Source: Methylobacter luteus IMV-B-3098
GTDB lineage: Bacteria > Pseudomonadota > Gammaproteobacteria > Methylococcales > Methylomonadaceae
Reading direction: 5' to 3'
NCBI RefSeq assembly: GCF_000427625.1
Contig: NZ_KE386569.1
Coordinates: 2,656,789 to 2,720,788, forward strand
Length of the DNA: 64,000 nt
The notes below the pieces were generated by a model that was given only the letters and a program-made list of their open reading frames with translations, ran no database searches and was not told the origin of the DNA. The translations under genes and the position numbers were made by a program. Below, piece after piece: positions 52,810-60,869 of the stretch. Each line of letters starts with the position of its first letter. Positions within the stretch are counted from its first letter, which is position 1.

Positions 52810-53268
52810 ATGAACAACATTACAATCCGTCAGGCTGTTCTGTCAGACATTGACGCGCTTGCGCCCTTGTTTGACGGCTATCGGCAATTCTATGGCCGCG
52901 GGAGCGATCTTCGCGCCGCGCGCGAGTTTCTATCGGCCCGCTTCAATCATGGTGAGTCGGTCGTGTTTATTGCCCATGACGCGAACGTTCCCGTCGGCTT
53001 CGCACAGCTTTATCCGAGCTTTTCATCGGTTTCGCTCGCCAGAACCTTCGTGCTCAACGACCTTTTTGTGCACGAGAGCGGTCGCCGGAAAGGAATCGGT
53101 TCACTGCTGCTGGCAGCAGCCGTAGAGTTCGGCAAATCACTGGATGCGGTGCGCCTTTCGCTGTCGACGGCAGTCAGCAACGAGGAAGCGCAAGCGCTGT
53201 ATCGATCGGCCGGCTGGCAGCGCGACGAACAATTTTTCGTCTATCACTATGCCATCCCTGCCCAATAA
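52810..53268 (+). CDS. GNAT-family N-acetyltransferase
   Basis: A 152-aa GNAT enzyme of normal size. The acetyl-CoA core is seen as 'FVLNDLFVHESGRRKGIGSL' (motif A: V-x-x-x-x-R-x-x-G-x-G/A), the preceding strand 'VGFAQLYPSFSSVSLART', and motif B 'LYRSAGWQRDEQFFVYHYAI'. Acceptor unknown. AGGAG lies six bases before the ATG. It is between the FMN reductase and the GFA-like gene, so may take part in a small detoxification operon, but the acceptor is not evident. Confidence 0.88.
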   Translation: MNNITIRQAVLSDIDALAPLFDGYRQFYGRGSDLRAAREFLSARFNHGESVVFIAHDANVPVGFAQLYPSFSSVSLARTFVLNDLFVHESGRRKGIGSLLLAAAVEFGKSLDAVRLSLSTAVSNEEAQALYRSAGWQRDEQFFVYHYAIPAQ

Positions 53269-53324
53269 TGCCGTAACCGGCAGTAAACGCCAGAGGCTGC
53301 CGCGATCGGCAGCAAGGAGAAAAA

Positions 53325-53720
53325 ATGAAGGGTAGTTGTTTATGCGGGGCCATTCAGTACGAAATCGACAGCATTGACATGCCTGTCGGCCACTGCCATT
53401 GCCAGACTTGCAGAAAGGCGCATGCGGCGCCGTTTGCCTCCACCGCCGGCGTAATGCGCGAGCACTTCCGCTGGTTGCAGGGCGAGAACAAGCTTTCATC
53501 CTTCATGTCGTCTCCGGGAAAGCTGCGGCATTTCTGTTCCGTGTGCGGCTCTCATCTGGTCGCCGAACGTTTCGGGCAGCCTCATGTGATTGTGCGTGTT
53601 GCGACCCTTGATGAAGACCCGGGCGTCAAACCCGCGATGCACATCTGGACATCACACGACGTTTCGTGGCTTGAATACGAGGATATTCCAGCTTATGCGG
53701 AATGGCAGCCGGGGCGGTGA
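53325..53720 (+). CDS. GFA-family protein (second copy)
   Basis: A 131-aa GFA-domain protein: 'KGSCLCGAIQYEIDSI', 'GHCHCQTCRKAHAAPFAS' and 'LRHFCSVCGSHLVAERFG' provide the CxC, CxCxxC and CxxC zinc sites in canonical spacing. AAGGAG precedes the ATG. The C-terminal 'MHIWTSHDVSWLEYEDIPAY' is the typical closing strand. It is a paralogue of the gene at 51358-51759 but they are not close copies. Formaldehyde-activating activity is a family assumption, not visible. Confidence 0.87.
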   Translation: MKGSCLCGAIQYEIDSIDMPVGHCHCQTCRKAHAAPFASTAGVMREHFRWLQGENKLSSFMSSPGKLRHFCSVCGSHLVAERFGQPHVIVRVATLDEDPGVKPAMHIWTSHDVSWLEYEDIPAYAEWQPGR

Positions 53721-53760
53721 TACAATCGCTGTCTTTTGATTTCTGGTAGATGGAAATATC

Positions 53761-54771
53761 GTGATTCGTTTGTTCAATTTGCTTGCCAATCTTTTTCCGT
53801 TTTGGGTGCTGATCTTTAGCGGCCTGGCGTTGTTTTTTCCCGGGTGGTTTACCTGGTTTAGCGGACCGATGATCGTCTGGGGCCTGGCGGTGATTATGAT
53901 CGGCATGGGCATAACGCTTAGCTTCGAGGATTTTCGCAGGGTAACGCGCACTCCCCGGCCGGTTTTAATCGGAGTTGCCGCTCAATTTGCCGTGATGCCT
54001 TTGCTGGGCTGGACGATAGCCTCGGGCTTTTCGCTCGAGACTCAACTGGCGGTCGGTTTGATTCTGGTGGCTTGCTGCCCCGGCGGAACCGCATCCAACG
54101 TGGTCAGCTACATTGCCCGCGCCGATGTGGCGTTATCGGTGCTCATGACTATGTGCTCCACTTTTGCGGCTGTCGTCATGACGCCTCTGCTGACTCAATG
54201 GCTGGCTGGCGCCTATGTGCCGGTGGATGCCTGGAGCCTGTTTTTCAATACGCTGCAAGTGGTGATTTTGCCGGTTACGCTGGGGATGCTGCTGAATCGA
54301 TATACGCCCCGCCTGGTACAGGCCGTGATGCCTGTCGCGCCTCTTGCTTCGGTGATCGTCATCGCGCTGATCTGCGCGAGCATAATCGGCGCGAATGCCG
54401 GCATGATCAAGGATTCCGCTTTATCGTTGTTGAGCGCGGTTGCATTGCTGCATCTCGGCGGCTTTACGCTCGGTTACATGATGGCGAGGATGTTGAAGCT
54501 CGAAGAAAGCGCCTGCCGCACGATTTCCATCGAGGTCGGCATGCAGAATTCCGGATTGGGCGCGGTACTCGCACAAACCAGCTTCGCGCAAATGGCGCTG
54601 GCACCGGTGCCAGCGGCTATTTCGGCCAGTTTTCATTCGATCATCGGCAGCCTGTTTGCCGCCTGGTGGCGCCTGAAGCCTGCCGGAAACGGGCATGCGC
54701 CGATAGCCGATCAAATTCCGGCTCCGGCGTGTTTTAAATCGGCCGGAACTGACCATAAACGGCATCGTTGA
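53761..54771 (+). CDS. bile acid:sodium symporter family transporter
   Basis: A 336-aa SBF-family transporter with nine or ten membrane helices, close to the YocS/PanS group. Signature segments are 'GPMIVWGLAVIMIGMGITLS', 'ILVACCPGGTASNVVSYIAR' (family crossover motif with CPGG), and 'CRTISIEVGMQNSGLGAVLA' (second crossover, E-V-G-M-Q-N). These helices bind two sodium ions and an organic anion; PanS-type members carry ketopantoate. GTG start at 53761, chosen from the N-terminal hydrophobic segment. It follows the GFA gene by about 40 bases, in the same direction, and may share its transcript. Confidence 0.88.
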   Translation: MIRLFNLLANLFPFWVLIFSGLALFFPGWFTWFSGPMIVWGLAVIMIGMGITLSFEDFRRVTRTPRPVLIGVAAQFAVMPLLGWTIASGFSLETQLAVGLILVACCPGGTASNVVSYIARADVALSVLMTMCSTFAAVVMTPLLTQWLAGAYVPVDAWSLFFNTLQVVILPVTLGMLLNRYTPRLVQAVMPVAPLASVIVIALICASIIGANAGMIKDSALSLLSAVALLHLGGFTLGYMMARMLKLEESACRTISIEVGMQNSGLGAVLAQTSFAQMALAPVPAAISASFHSIIGSLFAAWWRLKPAGNGHAPIADQIPAPACFKSAGTDHKRHR

Positions 54772-54852
54772 ATAATGCTGAACGATTCAGTGCGCATAGG
54801 GTGCTGAACTCCGTTGAGCTATGATGAATCATTCACTATCAGGAGAAGAAAA

Positions 54853-55440
54853 ATGACAAAATTCATTGCAAAAAGTCTTTTGCTTTTCATCGCTTCAGCA
54901 TCTTCACTCGCCGGGCCAGCGGATAGCGGTACGGATCAATTGCGGTATCTGGAGGAAAGCCGCAGCCTTGCAAAGGAGTTCATGCAGGCATTGGGCGGCA
55001 CGTTGAAAAAACAATTGAAAGCCGGCGGAGCGGAAAGCGCGATCAGTATCTGCAAGCATATCGCGCCGGCGATGGCGGCCGAATACTCGAAAGACGGCCG
55101 CGTGGTCAAGCGTGTATCCCTGAAAAACCGCAATCCGTTAATAGGTTTGCCGGATGAGTGGGAACGACAAGTTCTGGAAGATTTCGACAGGGACTACCAC
55201 GATGGCAAGCCTGCTGCCGAGATAGAAAAAATTGCCATTGTTCAAGATCCCGATGGGCGCTGGTTTCGCTATATGAAAGCGATACCGACCCAACCGATGT
55301 GCCTGCAATGCCACGGCACACCGGACGATATGCCGGAAGGCGTCAAGGCCTTATTGGCGAAGGAATATCCGGAAGACAAGGCGACCGGTTATCATGCCGG
55401 CGAAATACGCGGCGCGATATCGATCAAGCGGCGCATGTAG
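54853..55440 (+). CDS. DUF3365 (Tll0287-like) periplasmic c-haem protein
   Basis: A 195-aa exported haem protein. An N-terminal signal peptide ('MTKFIAKSLLLFIASASSL', cleaved near SLAGP) precedes a domain of the Tll0287-like/DUF3365 type ('ESAISICKHIAPAMAAEYSK', 'RVSLKNRNPLIGLPDEWERQ', 'PDGRWFRYMKAIPTQPMCLQ') and a single c-type haem site CLQCHG near residue 155, followed by 'IRGAISIKRRM' at the C-terminus. It is PAS-like in topology and may act as a haem-based redox or gas sensor or electron carrier. AGGAGAAG precedes the ATG at 54853; an upstream ATG at 54814 would disrupt the signal. Confidence 0.85.
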   Translation: MTKFIAKSLLLFIASASSLAGPADSGTDQLRYLEESRSLAKEFMQALGGTLKKQLKAGGAESAISICKHIAPAMAAEYSKDGRVVKRVSLKNRNPLIGLPDEWERQVLEDFDRDYHDGKPAAEIEKIAIVQDPDGRWFRYMKAIPTQPMCLQCHGTPDDMPEGVKALLAKEYPEDKATGYHAGEIRGAISIKRRM

Positions 55441-55503
55441 CCATATGCTGCTTTAAAATGTGCATAAAATAACGCACCTCATGTGTGCGGATGATTTTCC
55501 GAT

Positions 55504-55570
55504 GTAGGTGCGAATTCATTCGCACTGTGCGGATACCAACAGTAGGCGCTTTAGGCGAATCCGCACCTAC
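55504..55570. repeat. palindromic repeat (REP-like)
   Basis: GTGCGAAT-TC-ATTCGCAC (55508-55525) is a perfect 8-bp stem, and the outer GTAGGTGCG (55504-55512) pairs with CGCACCTAC (55562-55570). It shares the GCGAAT/ATTCGC core with 34302-34329. Confidence 0.55.
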
Positions 55571-55701
55571 AATTCCCTGATTTATTTCATGCTCATGACT
55601 TAGTACTACAGTTGTGGATTCTCTTTCTCCACCCCGCCATCGGCAACCGGATGAACGCAGAGCAGCGCATCAATCGCGATCGATGCGCCTCCTTATGCCG
55701 G

Positions 55702-56346
55702 CTAATGCCCGTGACCGCTATCCCCCGGCACACTGGCGACGATATTCAGATGGGTGGCAATATCGACGCCCGGATCGACCAGAATGCGCTCGCCGCCATG
55801 TTGAAAGGCAAACCTTTTTAAGGCTCTGAGTTCAAGAAAATAGCCGGGGCAGGTGGTTCCGGACTCGAGTTCCTCAGGCGTTGCCGCATTGCAGCGAGGG
55901 TCCGTGACAGGCCGAGGATCGGTGCTCTGGTCCGTGATCCAGTGAAAATGCGCATAGCTGCCGGGCTGCGGGATATCGTTGCGGCTGCCTGCCAGCCAGA
56001 CCGGGTGGTCCGCGTTATGGTAGAGAAAAGTGGCTTCTCCGGGTTTGCCGCGCAGGAACCAGCCGATTACGCACTTGCGGGGCGGCGTATCCTCACTGCA
56101 ATGATGCGCCACGGGATAGCCTTCGGGCGTGACCTCGCCGGTGAAAACAATGTACAGGAAGCCATGGATTTCACCGTTATTCAATAATTGGCTCTGCTGG
56201 TGGCTATCGATATGGTTGCCGAACAGAAAGGAGAATGCCGACGCATGATCGTCCCGCCAATCTGGCTCAGTCGCCCAGGCGGAACCGGAAAACGGACTGA
56301 ACATCATGATGACTGCAAGGTACAAGCATATTCTCTTCATAGACAT
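55702..56346 (-). CDS. secreted protein of unknown function
   Basis: A 214-aa exported protein. The N-terminus is a Sec signal peptide ('RICLYLAVIMMFSPFSGSAW', likely cleaved after AWA). The mature part is histidine- and tryptophan-rich ('FLYHNADHPVWLAGSRNDI', 'GSYAHFHWITDQSTDPRPV') and has six cysteines, two in 'HHCSEDTPPRKCVIGW' and two in 'TDPRCNAATPEELESGTTCP', probably disulfides. I do not recognise the family. The start at 56346 is chosen because GAGG is about six bases upstream. It ends in GHGH. It may bind a metal or small organic compound in the periplasm. Alone on this strand. Confidence 0.7.
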   Translation of the reverse strand: MSMKRICLYLAVIMMFSPFSGSAWATEPDWRDDHASAFSFLFGNHIDSHQQSQLLNNGEIHGFLYIVFTGEVTPEGYPVAHHCSEDTPPRKCVIGWFLRGKPGEATFLYHNADHPVWLAGSRNDIPQPGSYAHFHWITDQSTDPRPVTDPRCNAATPEELESGTTCPGYFLELRALKRFAFQHGGERILVDPGVDIATHLNIVASVPGDSGHGH

Positions 56347-56462
56347 GGCAGACCTCTTCTCTAGGGTGAAGCACGGCTTATGAACCTGCCGGCTCATGGC
56401 TGTCCGGGATTGTTCTTCAGCTATGCGGGAAACCTGATCGTATGTTGTTCGTTATTCAGAGC

Positions 56463-56522
56463 CATTTTATTGAAAAGGACCAGCCTGAGTAATGCAGTTT
56501 GAGTATTTATTGAGAATGTGGA
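56463..56522 (+). repeat. non-coding repeat, copy 1
   Basis: Related to 59224-59302: both begin CATTTTATTGAAAA, then GGCTGAGTAA or GCCTGAGTAA, then TTTGAGTxTTTxTTGA. Same order and orientation, diverged by substitutions. The rest of 56347-56670 holds no gene. Confidence 0.5.
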
Positions 56523-56670
56523 TGGGATAGCTGATGCGCGCCGGCATCGATTGCGGGCGGCTATGATAGCGAGTGGCTTGCGGGCAGGCATGATAGAATA
56601 GGCGGAATTTGCAACGCCACCATTGATGGAGCCTCACTGCTTGCCCCATCCCATGCGCTTAATACACGAT

Positions 56671-56859
56671 ATGAATGATACTGACTTAAACGACAAAGAC
56701 TTTATTTGTTACTGCAGCGGCACAACCAAAGAGAAAATCAGGGAGCTTATTGATAACGGCATCGACGATCTGGACAGCATATCGAGGCTGACAGGCGCTT
56801 GCGCGGGCTGCGGGGGATGTGAGACGGCGGTATCGGAGTTGATAGCTGAATATAGCTAG
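56671..56859 (+). CDS. BFD-like [2Fe-2S] ferredoxin domain protein
   Basis: A 62-aa BFD-type (bacterioferritin-associated ferredoxin-like) protein. The four cluster cysteines are seen as 'FICYCSGTTKEKIRELID' (CxC) and 'RLTGACAGCGGCETAV' (CxxC within CAGCGGC), with the two helices 'KEKIRELIDNGI' and 'VSELIAEYS'. Such modules carry a [2Fe-2S] cluster, often in iron mobilisation or as part of nitrite reductase or molybdoenzymes. The start at 56671 is chosen to match the family N-terminus; an ATG at 56653 is an alternative. No bacterioferritin gene is near. Strand alone, between two minus-strand genes. Confidence 0.82.
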   Translation: MNDTDLNDKDFICYCSGTTKEKIRELIDNGIDDLDSISRLTGACAGCGGCETAVSELIAEYS

Positions 56860-56880
56860 CGCATCTTGTGGGCTCGGTTT

Positions 56881-57666
56881 TTAGCGGTATGCAATGTTCG
56901 CCGCTCCGGAAATATCCAGCTTTCGTCGAGAGGGATTGCCAGCGATGGTGGCATGGCTTGCACCCGAAAAATCGCCAACAACAGAGCGGGAGGCGAATGC
57001 AGAAATGTTGCCGGCCCCTGACGCATCAAGACTGATTTCCTCTGCCTGAAGCAATGACGCATTGACTCGGCCAGATCCGCTTACAGTGGCTGTCAGTCGG
57101 GTAACGCTACCGGTCGCCATAATCTCGCTCGAGCCGCTGGCATTCATATTGATGGATGCGCCGGCCAGGTTCATGAGATTGGCAGCGCCGGCGCCTGAGA
57201 TTGTTACCGACTGCAGGCTTGGTCCTGAGGCATCAATGCGGATGGGGGCATGTAGGTTAACGACTGTCCCTTTAAGCTCCACATTCAAACGTCCATTAAC
57301 AACGCTTGTGGAAAGCAGCGGCAAAACGTCCGCCGGCGCGGTCACCTTCAGCGAGTTTCTACCTGACACCGCATAGGTCATCTTTACAGGCGCGTCGATC
57401 TGGAGACTATCGTAAAGAGGAAGCGCTCTTTCCTCCGTCTTGATCGGGCCGCCGGCAGTTACCGCATCGCCGGAAACCACTTTGCCGTTGACAATAACAA
57501 CCCCGTTTCCTGAAACGGAAACAGTGCCGTTCGAATAAGTCACCGTACTATGGCCGCCGGCAGTATTGACATATACCTCGGCATGCACAATGCCGGCGAA
57601 CATCAGAAGGCAGTAAAGTGAATAGCTTACGGATTTATGGATAAACGCCATTGTTTTCGCTCTCAT
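56881..57666 (-). CDS. GIN-domain (DUF2807) secreted protein
   Basis: A 261-aa exported protein. After a signal peptide (hydrophobic residues 14-28, cleaved near VHA) there is a short repeat-rich region ('VSVSGNGVVIVNGKVVSG') and then the GIN domain (about residues 80-255): 'DSLQIDAPVKMTYAVSGRNS', 'APIRIDASGPSLQSVTISGA', 'INMNASGSSEIMATGSVTRL' and 'ISLDASGAGNISAFASRSVV', repeated beta-helix-like turns of the DUF2807 head. The family is periplasmic and its function unknown. It follows the cytochrome c peroxidase gene on the same strand with a strong hairpin between. In-frame ATG at 57651 is an alternative start. Confidence 0.85.
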   Translation of the reverse strand: MRAKTMAFIHKSVSYSLYCLLMFAGIVHAEVYVNTAGGHSTVTYSNGTVSVSGNGVVIVNGKVVSGDAVTAGGPIKTEERALPLYDSLQIDAPVKMTYAVSGRNSLKVTAPADVLPLLSTSVVNGRLNVELKGTVVNLHAPIRIDASGPSLQSVTISGAGAANLMNLAGASINMNASGSSEIMATGSVTRLTATVSGSGRVNASLLQAEEISLDASGAGNISAFASRSVVGDFSGASHATIAGNPSRRKLDISGAANIAYR

Positions 57667-57825
57667 GCTTTAGAGTTTCGCTTTGCCGGTGTTGCTCAGC
57701 CGGCTGGCTGTACCCGATGCCGTATCTGCCGGCTTGGCTACAGCACGATAGATGTGTTCAACGAAGGGCTGTGATAACAGTGCTTTCATCCAGGCTATCC
57801 AGGTGCGGCATGCCGCCCGGCACCG

Positions 57826-57868
57826 CTTGATTAATCGGGTGGTGTATAAAGACCACCCGATTATCAAG
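57826..57868 (-). other. stem-loop between peroxidase and GIN-domain genes
   Basis: CTTGATTAATCGGGTGGT (57826-57843) and ACCACCCGATTATCAAG (57852-57868) form a 17-bp stem with one bulged base. It lies 45 bases past the stop of the peroxidase gene, so it probably terminates or stabilises that transcript; there is no T-run. Confidence 0.5.
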
Positions 57869-57912
57869 TGCTATTTATAAAATCACACACGACAGACGAG
57901 CGTTTTCCGGCA

Positions 57913-58947
57913 CTAGTCTGCCTGGGGCTTGGGCGTCTTGGCGGTGGAAGCGGGAAGCAGCGGGTAATGCACTTCAGGCTTCTTGCCGGTGAGACTGTTC
58001 AGGAAAGCGATGATACTGTTCGTCTCCTGGCCGGTAAGGGTGACGCCAAGCTGGGTTTCTCCCATGATTTTGACCGCTTCATCCAGATCCCATACCGCAC
58101 CGTTATGAAAATAGGGGGCGGTTTCGGCGATGTTTCTCAGTAACGGGACCTTGACCATCCCTTTGGCATCTCCTTTGAAATCACCCAGACTGGCGTATTT
58201 GTAAGGCTTGACGGCAGGGAATGCCTGCATGGAGCCGCCGCCTATGCCCACACCGTTGTGGCAAGCGGAGCAGCCTTTATCGATGAAGGTCGTAAGCCCC
58301 TCTTTCTCTTTGGCGTTCAATGCCGCATGATCACCGTGCATGAAGTCGTCAAACCGGGAAGGCGTGACCAGCATGCGTTCAAAGGCGCCGATCATTTTAC
58401 CGATATTCTCCAGTGTCACCGGGTTTTCCTGCCCCGGAAAGATCCTCCGGAAGTTATTTACATACTCCGGAATAGAGGAAATGCGTTCCACGGCCAGTCC
58501 TGCGGGCATGGCCATCTCCGGACCGGCCTCAATAGGGCCTGTAGCCTGCGCTTCGAGATCGGGGCTTCGCCCGTCCCAGAACTGCTTGATGTTGAAGACC
58601 GAGTTATAGACGGTAGGCGAATTGAGGTGATGGGGGTTGTGCTCCCATTTGTGTCCGATGGCCGTAGAGATACCGTCAATACCGCCCAGGGCCAGGTTGT
58701 GACAGGTGTTGCAGCTGATCAGACTGCTTTTGGAGAGTCTGGGGTCGAAATAGAGCTTTTTTCCCAGCTCGAGCTTCTCCCTGGTGATCGGGTTGTTGGG
58801 ATTGTCTATCAGCTTGAAGAGTTCGGCATGGTTCTCGGGGATGGGCTTAAGACCCGCGTCACTTGCTTTCTTAACCAGATCCTCTGCCGCTACGGCATTG
58901 ACGCTGAGTCCTAAAAGGATTAAGGCGGCGCTGTTGAGTAGTTTCAT
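57913..58947 (-). CDS. dihaem cytochrome c peroxidase (CcpA/MauG family)
   Basis: A 344-aa periplasmic dihaem peroxidase. Signal peptide 'LLNSAALILLGLSVNAVAA' (residues 3-21), then two CxxCH haem sites, 'LISCNTCHNLALGG' near 80 and 'DKGCSACHNGVGIGGG' near 225. The typical segments 'KLELGKKLYFDPRLSKSSLI', 'WDGRSPDLEAQATGPI' and 'VPLLRNIAETAPYFHNGAV' (distal region) and 'AVKIMGETQLGVTLTGQETN' fit bacterial CCP. It reduces hydrogen peroxide with electrons from small c-type cytochromes or cupredoxins. AAGGAAAA before the ATG at 58947; an upstream ATG at 59046 would hide the signal peptide. It may protect the methane-oxidation electron chain. Confidence 0.92.
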   Translation of the reverse strand: MKLLNSAALILLGLSVNAVAAEDLVKKASDAGLKPIPENHAELFKLIDNPNNPITREKLELGKKLYFDPRLSKSSLISCNTCHNLALGGIDGISTAIGHKWEHNPHHLNSPTVYNSVFNIKQFWDGRSPDLEAQATGPIEAGPEMAMPAGLAVERISSIPEYVNNFRRIFPGQENPVTLENIGKMIGAFERMLVTPSRFDDFMHGDHAALNAKEKEGLTTFIDKGCSACHNGVGIGGGSMQAFPAVKPYKYASLGDFKGDAKGMVKVPLLRNIAETAPYFHNGAVWDLDEAVKIMGETQLGVTLTGQETNSIIAFLNSLTGKKPEVHYPLLPASTAKTPKPQAD

Positions 58948-59414
58948 GGTGCTTTTCCTTGTGTTGAGCCTAAACTGTGTCGGATCAATTCTTGGGGCGA
59001 CGAGTTTCAGGAGGCAAAGCCCGATGAAGCCGATCCGCTTCGCCAAGCTGAATGATGATTTCCTGACTGCCCATGGTGATGATGATTACGCTTGGATACG
59101 CATGGCGCGCCACTCCAAAATAGTGAAGCACAGCGCGTAAATCAGACGCATTGCGGTCGGTTGATTTTAAGCCCGGCTTTATCCGTCAATTGGACACAAA
59201 CGGCGTATTGATTGTACCCGGTTCATTTTATTGAAAACAGTAAGGCTGAGTAACGTAATTTGAGTGTTTGTTGAGACATTTTTGAGTGTTTATTGAAAGT
59301 GGAAGCCGCCATTAACGGTCTCCGCCGACCGATTGTTGCTGTAACCAACCCGTCATCAAACCGTTAACTTCCTGTAATAATGAAAGTGTATGGTAGCGCC
59401 ATCACAACTCTATT
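58948..59414. other. intergenic region between peroxidase and LpxH-like genes
   Basis: About 470 bases between divergent genes, no supported gene. It contains the second copy of a non-coding repeat (59224-59302). Confidence 0.45.
59224..59302 (+). repeat. non-coding repeat, copy 2
   Basis: CATTTTATTGAAAA...GGCTGAGTAA...TTTGAGTGTTTGTTGA, like 56463-56522, and then a second tandem TTTGAGTGTTTATTGA unit. The duplicated unit (16 bases, one mismatch) is only in this copy. Confidence 0.5.
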
Positions 59415-60224
59415 ATGGCCGCTGCTATGTCACTACACTACCGATCAGTCTGGATTTCAGATACGCACTTGGGAACTAGAGGCTGTAAAGCCGAGCAATT
59501 GCGGGATTTTCTCGATCATGTCGACTGCGAAACGCTGTACCTGGTCGGCGATATCATCGATTTGTGGAAATTCAGGAGTGGCTTTTACTGGCCGACCCTG
59601 CACAGCGACATCGTGCAGCGGATTCTTAACAAAGCCCAGCAGGGCACGCGCGTGATTTATATTCCCGGCAACCATGACGAACAATTCCGCAAGCATGCCG
59701 GCATGCATTTCAACGGCGTCGATATCCGGCTCAATGCCATGCATGAGACACGGGACGGGCGTCAGTTTCTGGTTTTGCATGGCGATGAATTCGACAGCAT
59801 CGTCTGCCACAACAAGAGCCTGTCTTATATCGGCGGCGAGGCGTATGAGGTGCTGCTCGTCATCAATCGCTGGCTCAACAACATCCGCACGATGCTGGGC
59901 TACAATCATTGGTCGCTGTCGCTGTTTTTGAAAAATAAGGTCAAAAATATCGTCAGCTTTATGGATAACTATCAGCACGTCCTGAGCCTGGAAGCGCAGA
60001 AAAGGCATGTCGACGGCATCATTTGCGGCCACATCCATCATGCCGATATCACGCAAATGGAGTTCGGCAAGACCTATTGCAATTGCGGCGACTGGGTGGA
60101 GAACTGCACGGCTCTGGTTGAGGATGAAAGCGGCCGGCTCGCGCTGATCAGCTGGCAGGAAGAAGGCCAGGCGCTGCTTGACCGGGAAGAAGCGCAAGCG
60201 CCGGCTTATCCGCGGGCGGCCTGA
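59415..60224 (+). CDS. lpxH: LpxH-like UDP-2,3-diacylglucosamine diphosphatase family protein
   Basis: A 269-aa calcineurin-like metallophosphoesterase of the LpxH/COG2908 group. Metal-binding motifs in order: 'SVWISDTHLGTRGCKAEQL' (D-x-H), 'LYLVGDIIDLWKFRSG' (GDxxD), 'VIYIPGNHDEQFRK' (GNHD), 'FLVLHGDEFDS' (HGDEFD) and 'IICGHIHHADITQM' (GHxHxA). LpxH cleaves UDP-diacylglucosamine in lipid A synthesis, but this longer, UDP-independent-looking COG2908 type also occurs beside polar-lipid genes, so the substrate may be another pyrophosphate. The ATG at 59415 or 59427 could be used. It precedes a small membrane-protein gene by two bases and lies upstream of olsB. Confidence 0.85.
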   Translation: MAAAMSLHYRSVWISDTHLGTRGCKAEQLRDFLDHVDCETLYLVGDIIDLWKFRSGFYWPTLHSDIVQRILNKAQQGTRVIYIPGNHDEQFRKHAGMHFNGVDIRLNAMHETRDGRQFLVLHGDEFDSIVCHNKSLSYIGGEAYEVLLVINRWLNNIRTMLGYNHWSLSLFLKNKVKNIVSFMDNYQHVLSLEAQKRHVDGIICGHIHHADITQMEFGKTYCNCGDWVENCTALVEDESGRLALISWQEEGQALLDREEAQAPAYPRAA

Positions 60225-60226
60225 TC

Positions 60227-60481
60227 GTGCTGAAAAAATCTCTCCTGATGACGACCGGCAGTGTCGTCTTTGTGGTTGGAATGATCCTGTTCCCGCTGCC
60301 GGTTCCGTTCGGCTTGCCGACCATGATAGTCGGTCTTTCTATCATGCTCAAAGCCTCCAATGATGTGAAGCGATTGATCATTCGGCTGTTTAAACTTCAT
60401 CCGCGAACAGAAAAACTATGGCGCAATGTCCGCGCATTGCGCCGGTTGTCGCCTCTGAAATCGATCGGCAATAAATTCTGA
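60227..60481 (+). CDS. small membrane protein
   Basis: An 84-aa protein with a GTG start two bases after the LpxH-like gene, so co-translated. Two hydrophobic segments ('LLMTTGSVVFVVGMILFPLP' and 'PFGLPTMIVGLSIMLKASND') flank a 'PxPVPFGLPT' turn like that of the PGPGW-type membrane family, followed by a basic C-terminal helix ('RLFKLHPRTEKLWRNVRALR'). I cannot name a function; it may be an accessory to the lipid phosphatase. The ORF is well supported by position and composition. Confidence 0.75.
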   Translation: MLKKSLLMTTGSVVFVVGMILFPLPVPFGLPTMIVGLSIMLKASNDVKRLIIRLFKLHPRTEKLWRNVRALRRLSPLKSIGNKF

Positions 60482-60869
60482 ATACAGCTTGCGCACAAAA
60501 GCCAGAAGTCATTGCCGGCGTTTATTTTCTTCAGGAGCGCTGCTGCCTTTCCGTGCAAATCAGCAGTCGCTCCTTCCGGAGGGCGGGTGTGCGTAATCTG
60601 GCTAGCCTCCACGACGGCTAAAGCCATTAATTCGCACTCAACGGCGGCAATACGATGTTGATGCTAAGCGGGCGTTTCGGCTCGGCATCGAATGCCCATA
60701 GGGCACAAGTAAATTCGACCCTGCATTCTTAAATAAGAGACAGGTCAGCTCGAAAATGCTTTCATCAAAATGTCATTTTCCTGTCATGCAATGTTCATGG
60801 ATCGGACACACAACTGACATCTTGAGCGCTTATTGTAACGCTGTCTTTTATTTCACCCGTTGACTACAC
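60482..60869. other. promoter region of ornithine-lipid genes
   Basis: About 390 bases without a gene. Its 3' half holds the Pho-box array listed separately. The spacer has no good terminator for the preceding gene. Confidence 0.5.
60759..60798 (+). promoter_or_regulatory. Pho box array (PhoB-binding)
   Basis: Four 7-base repeats spaced by four bases: CTTTCAT (60759-60765), ATGTCAT (60770-60776), CTGTCAT (60781-60787) and TGTTCAT (60792-60798). The 11-bp phasing and the CTGTCAT half-site match the PhoB Pho-box consensus (CTGTCAT-N4-CTGTCAT). They lie 72-111 bases upstream of olsB, and in other bacteria ornithine-lipid synthesis is induced by phosphate starvation through PhoB. A clear -10 at the usual distance is not evident. 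Confidence 0.8.

Noticed and set aside
57670-57867. 66-codon minus frame between peroxidase and GIN-domain genes
   Set aside because: It crosses a 17-bp stem-loop and has no similarity or start signal.
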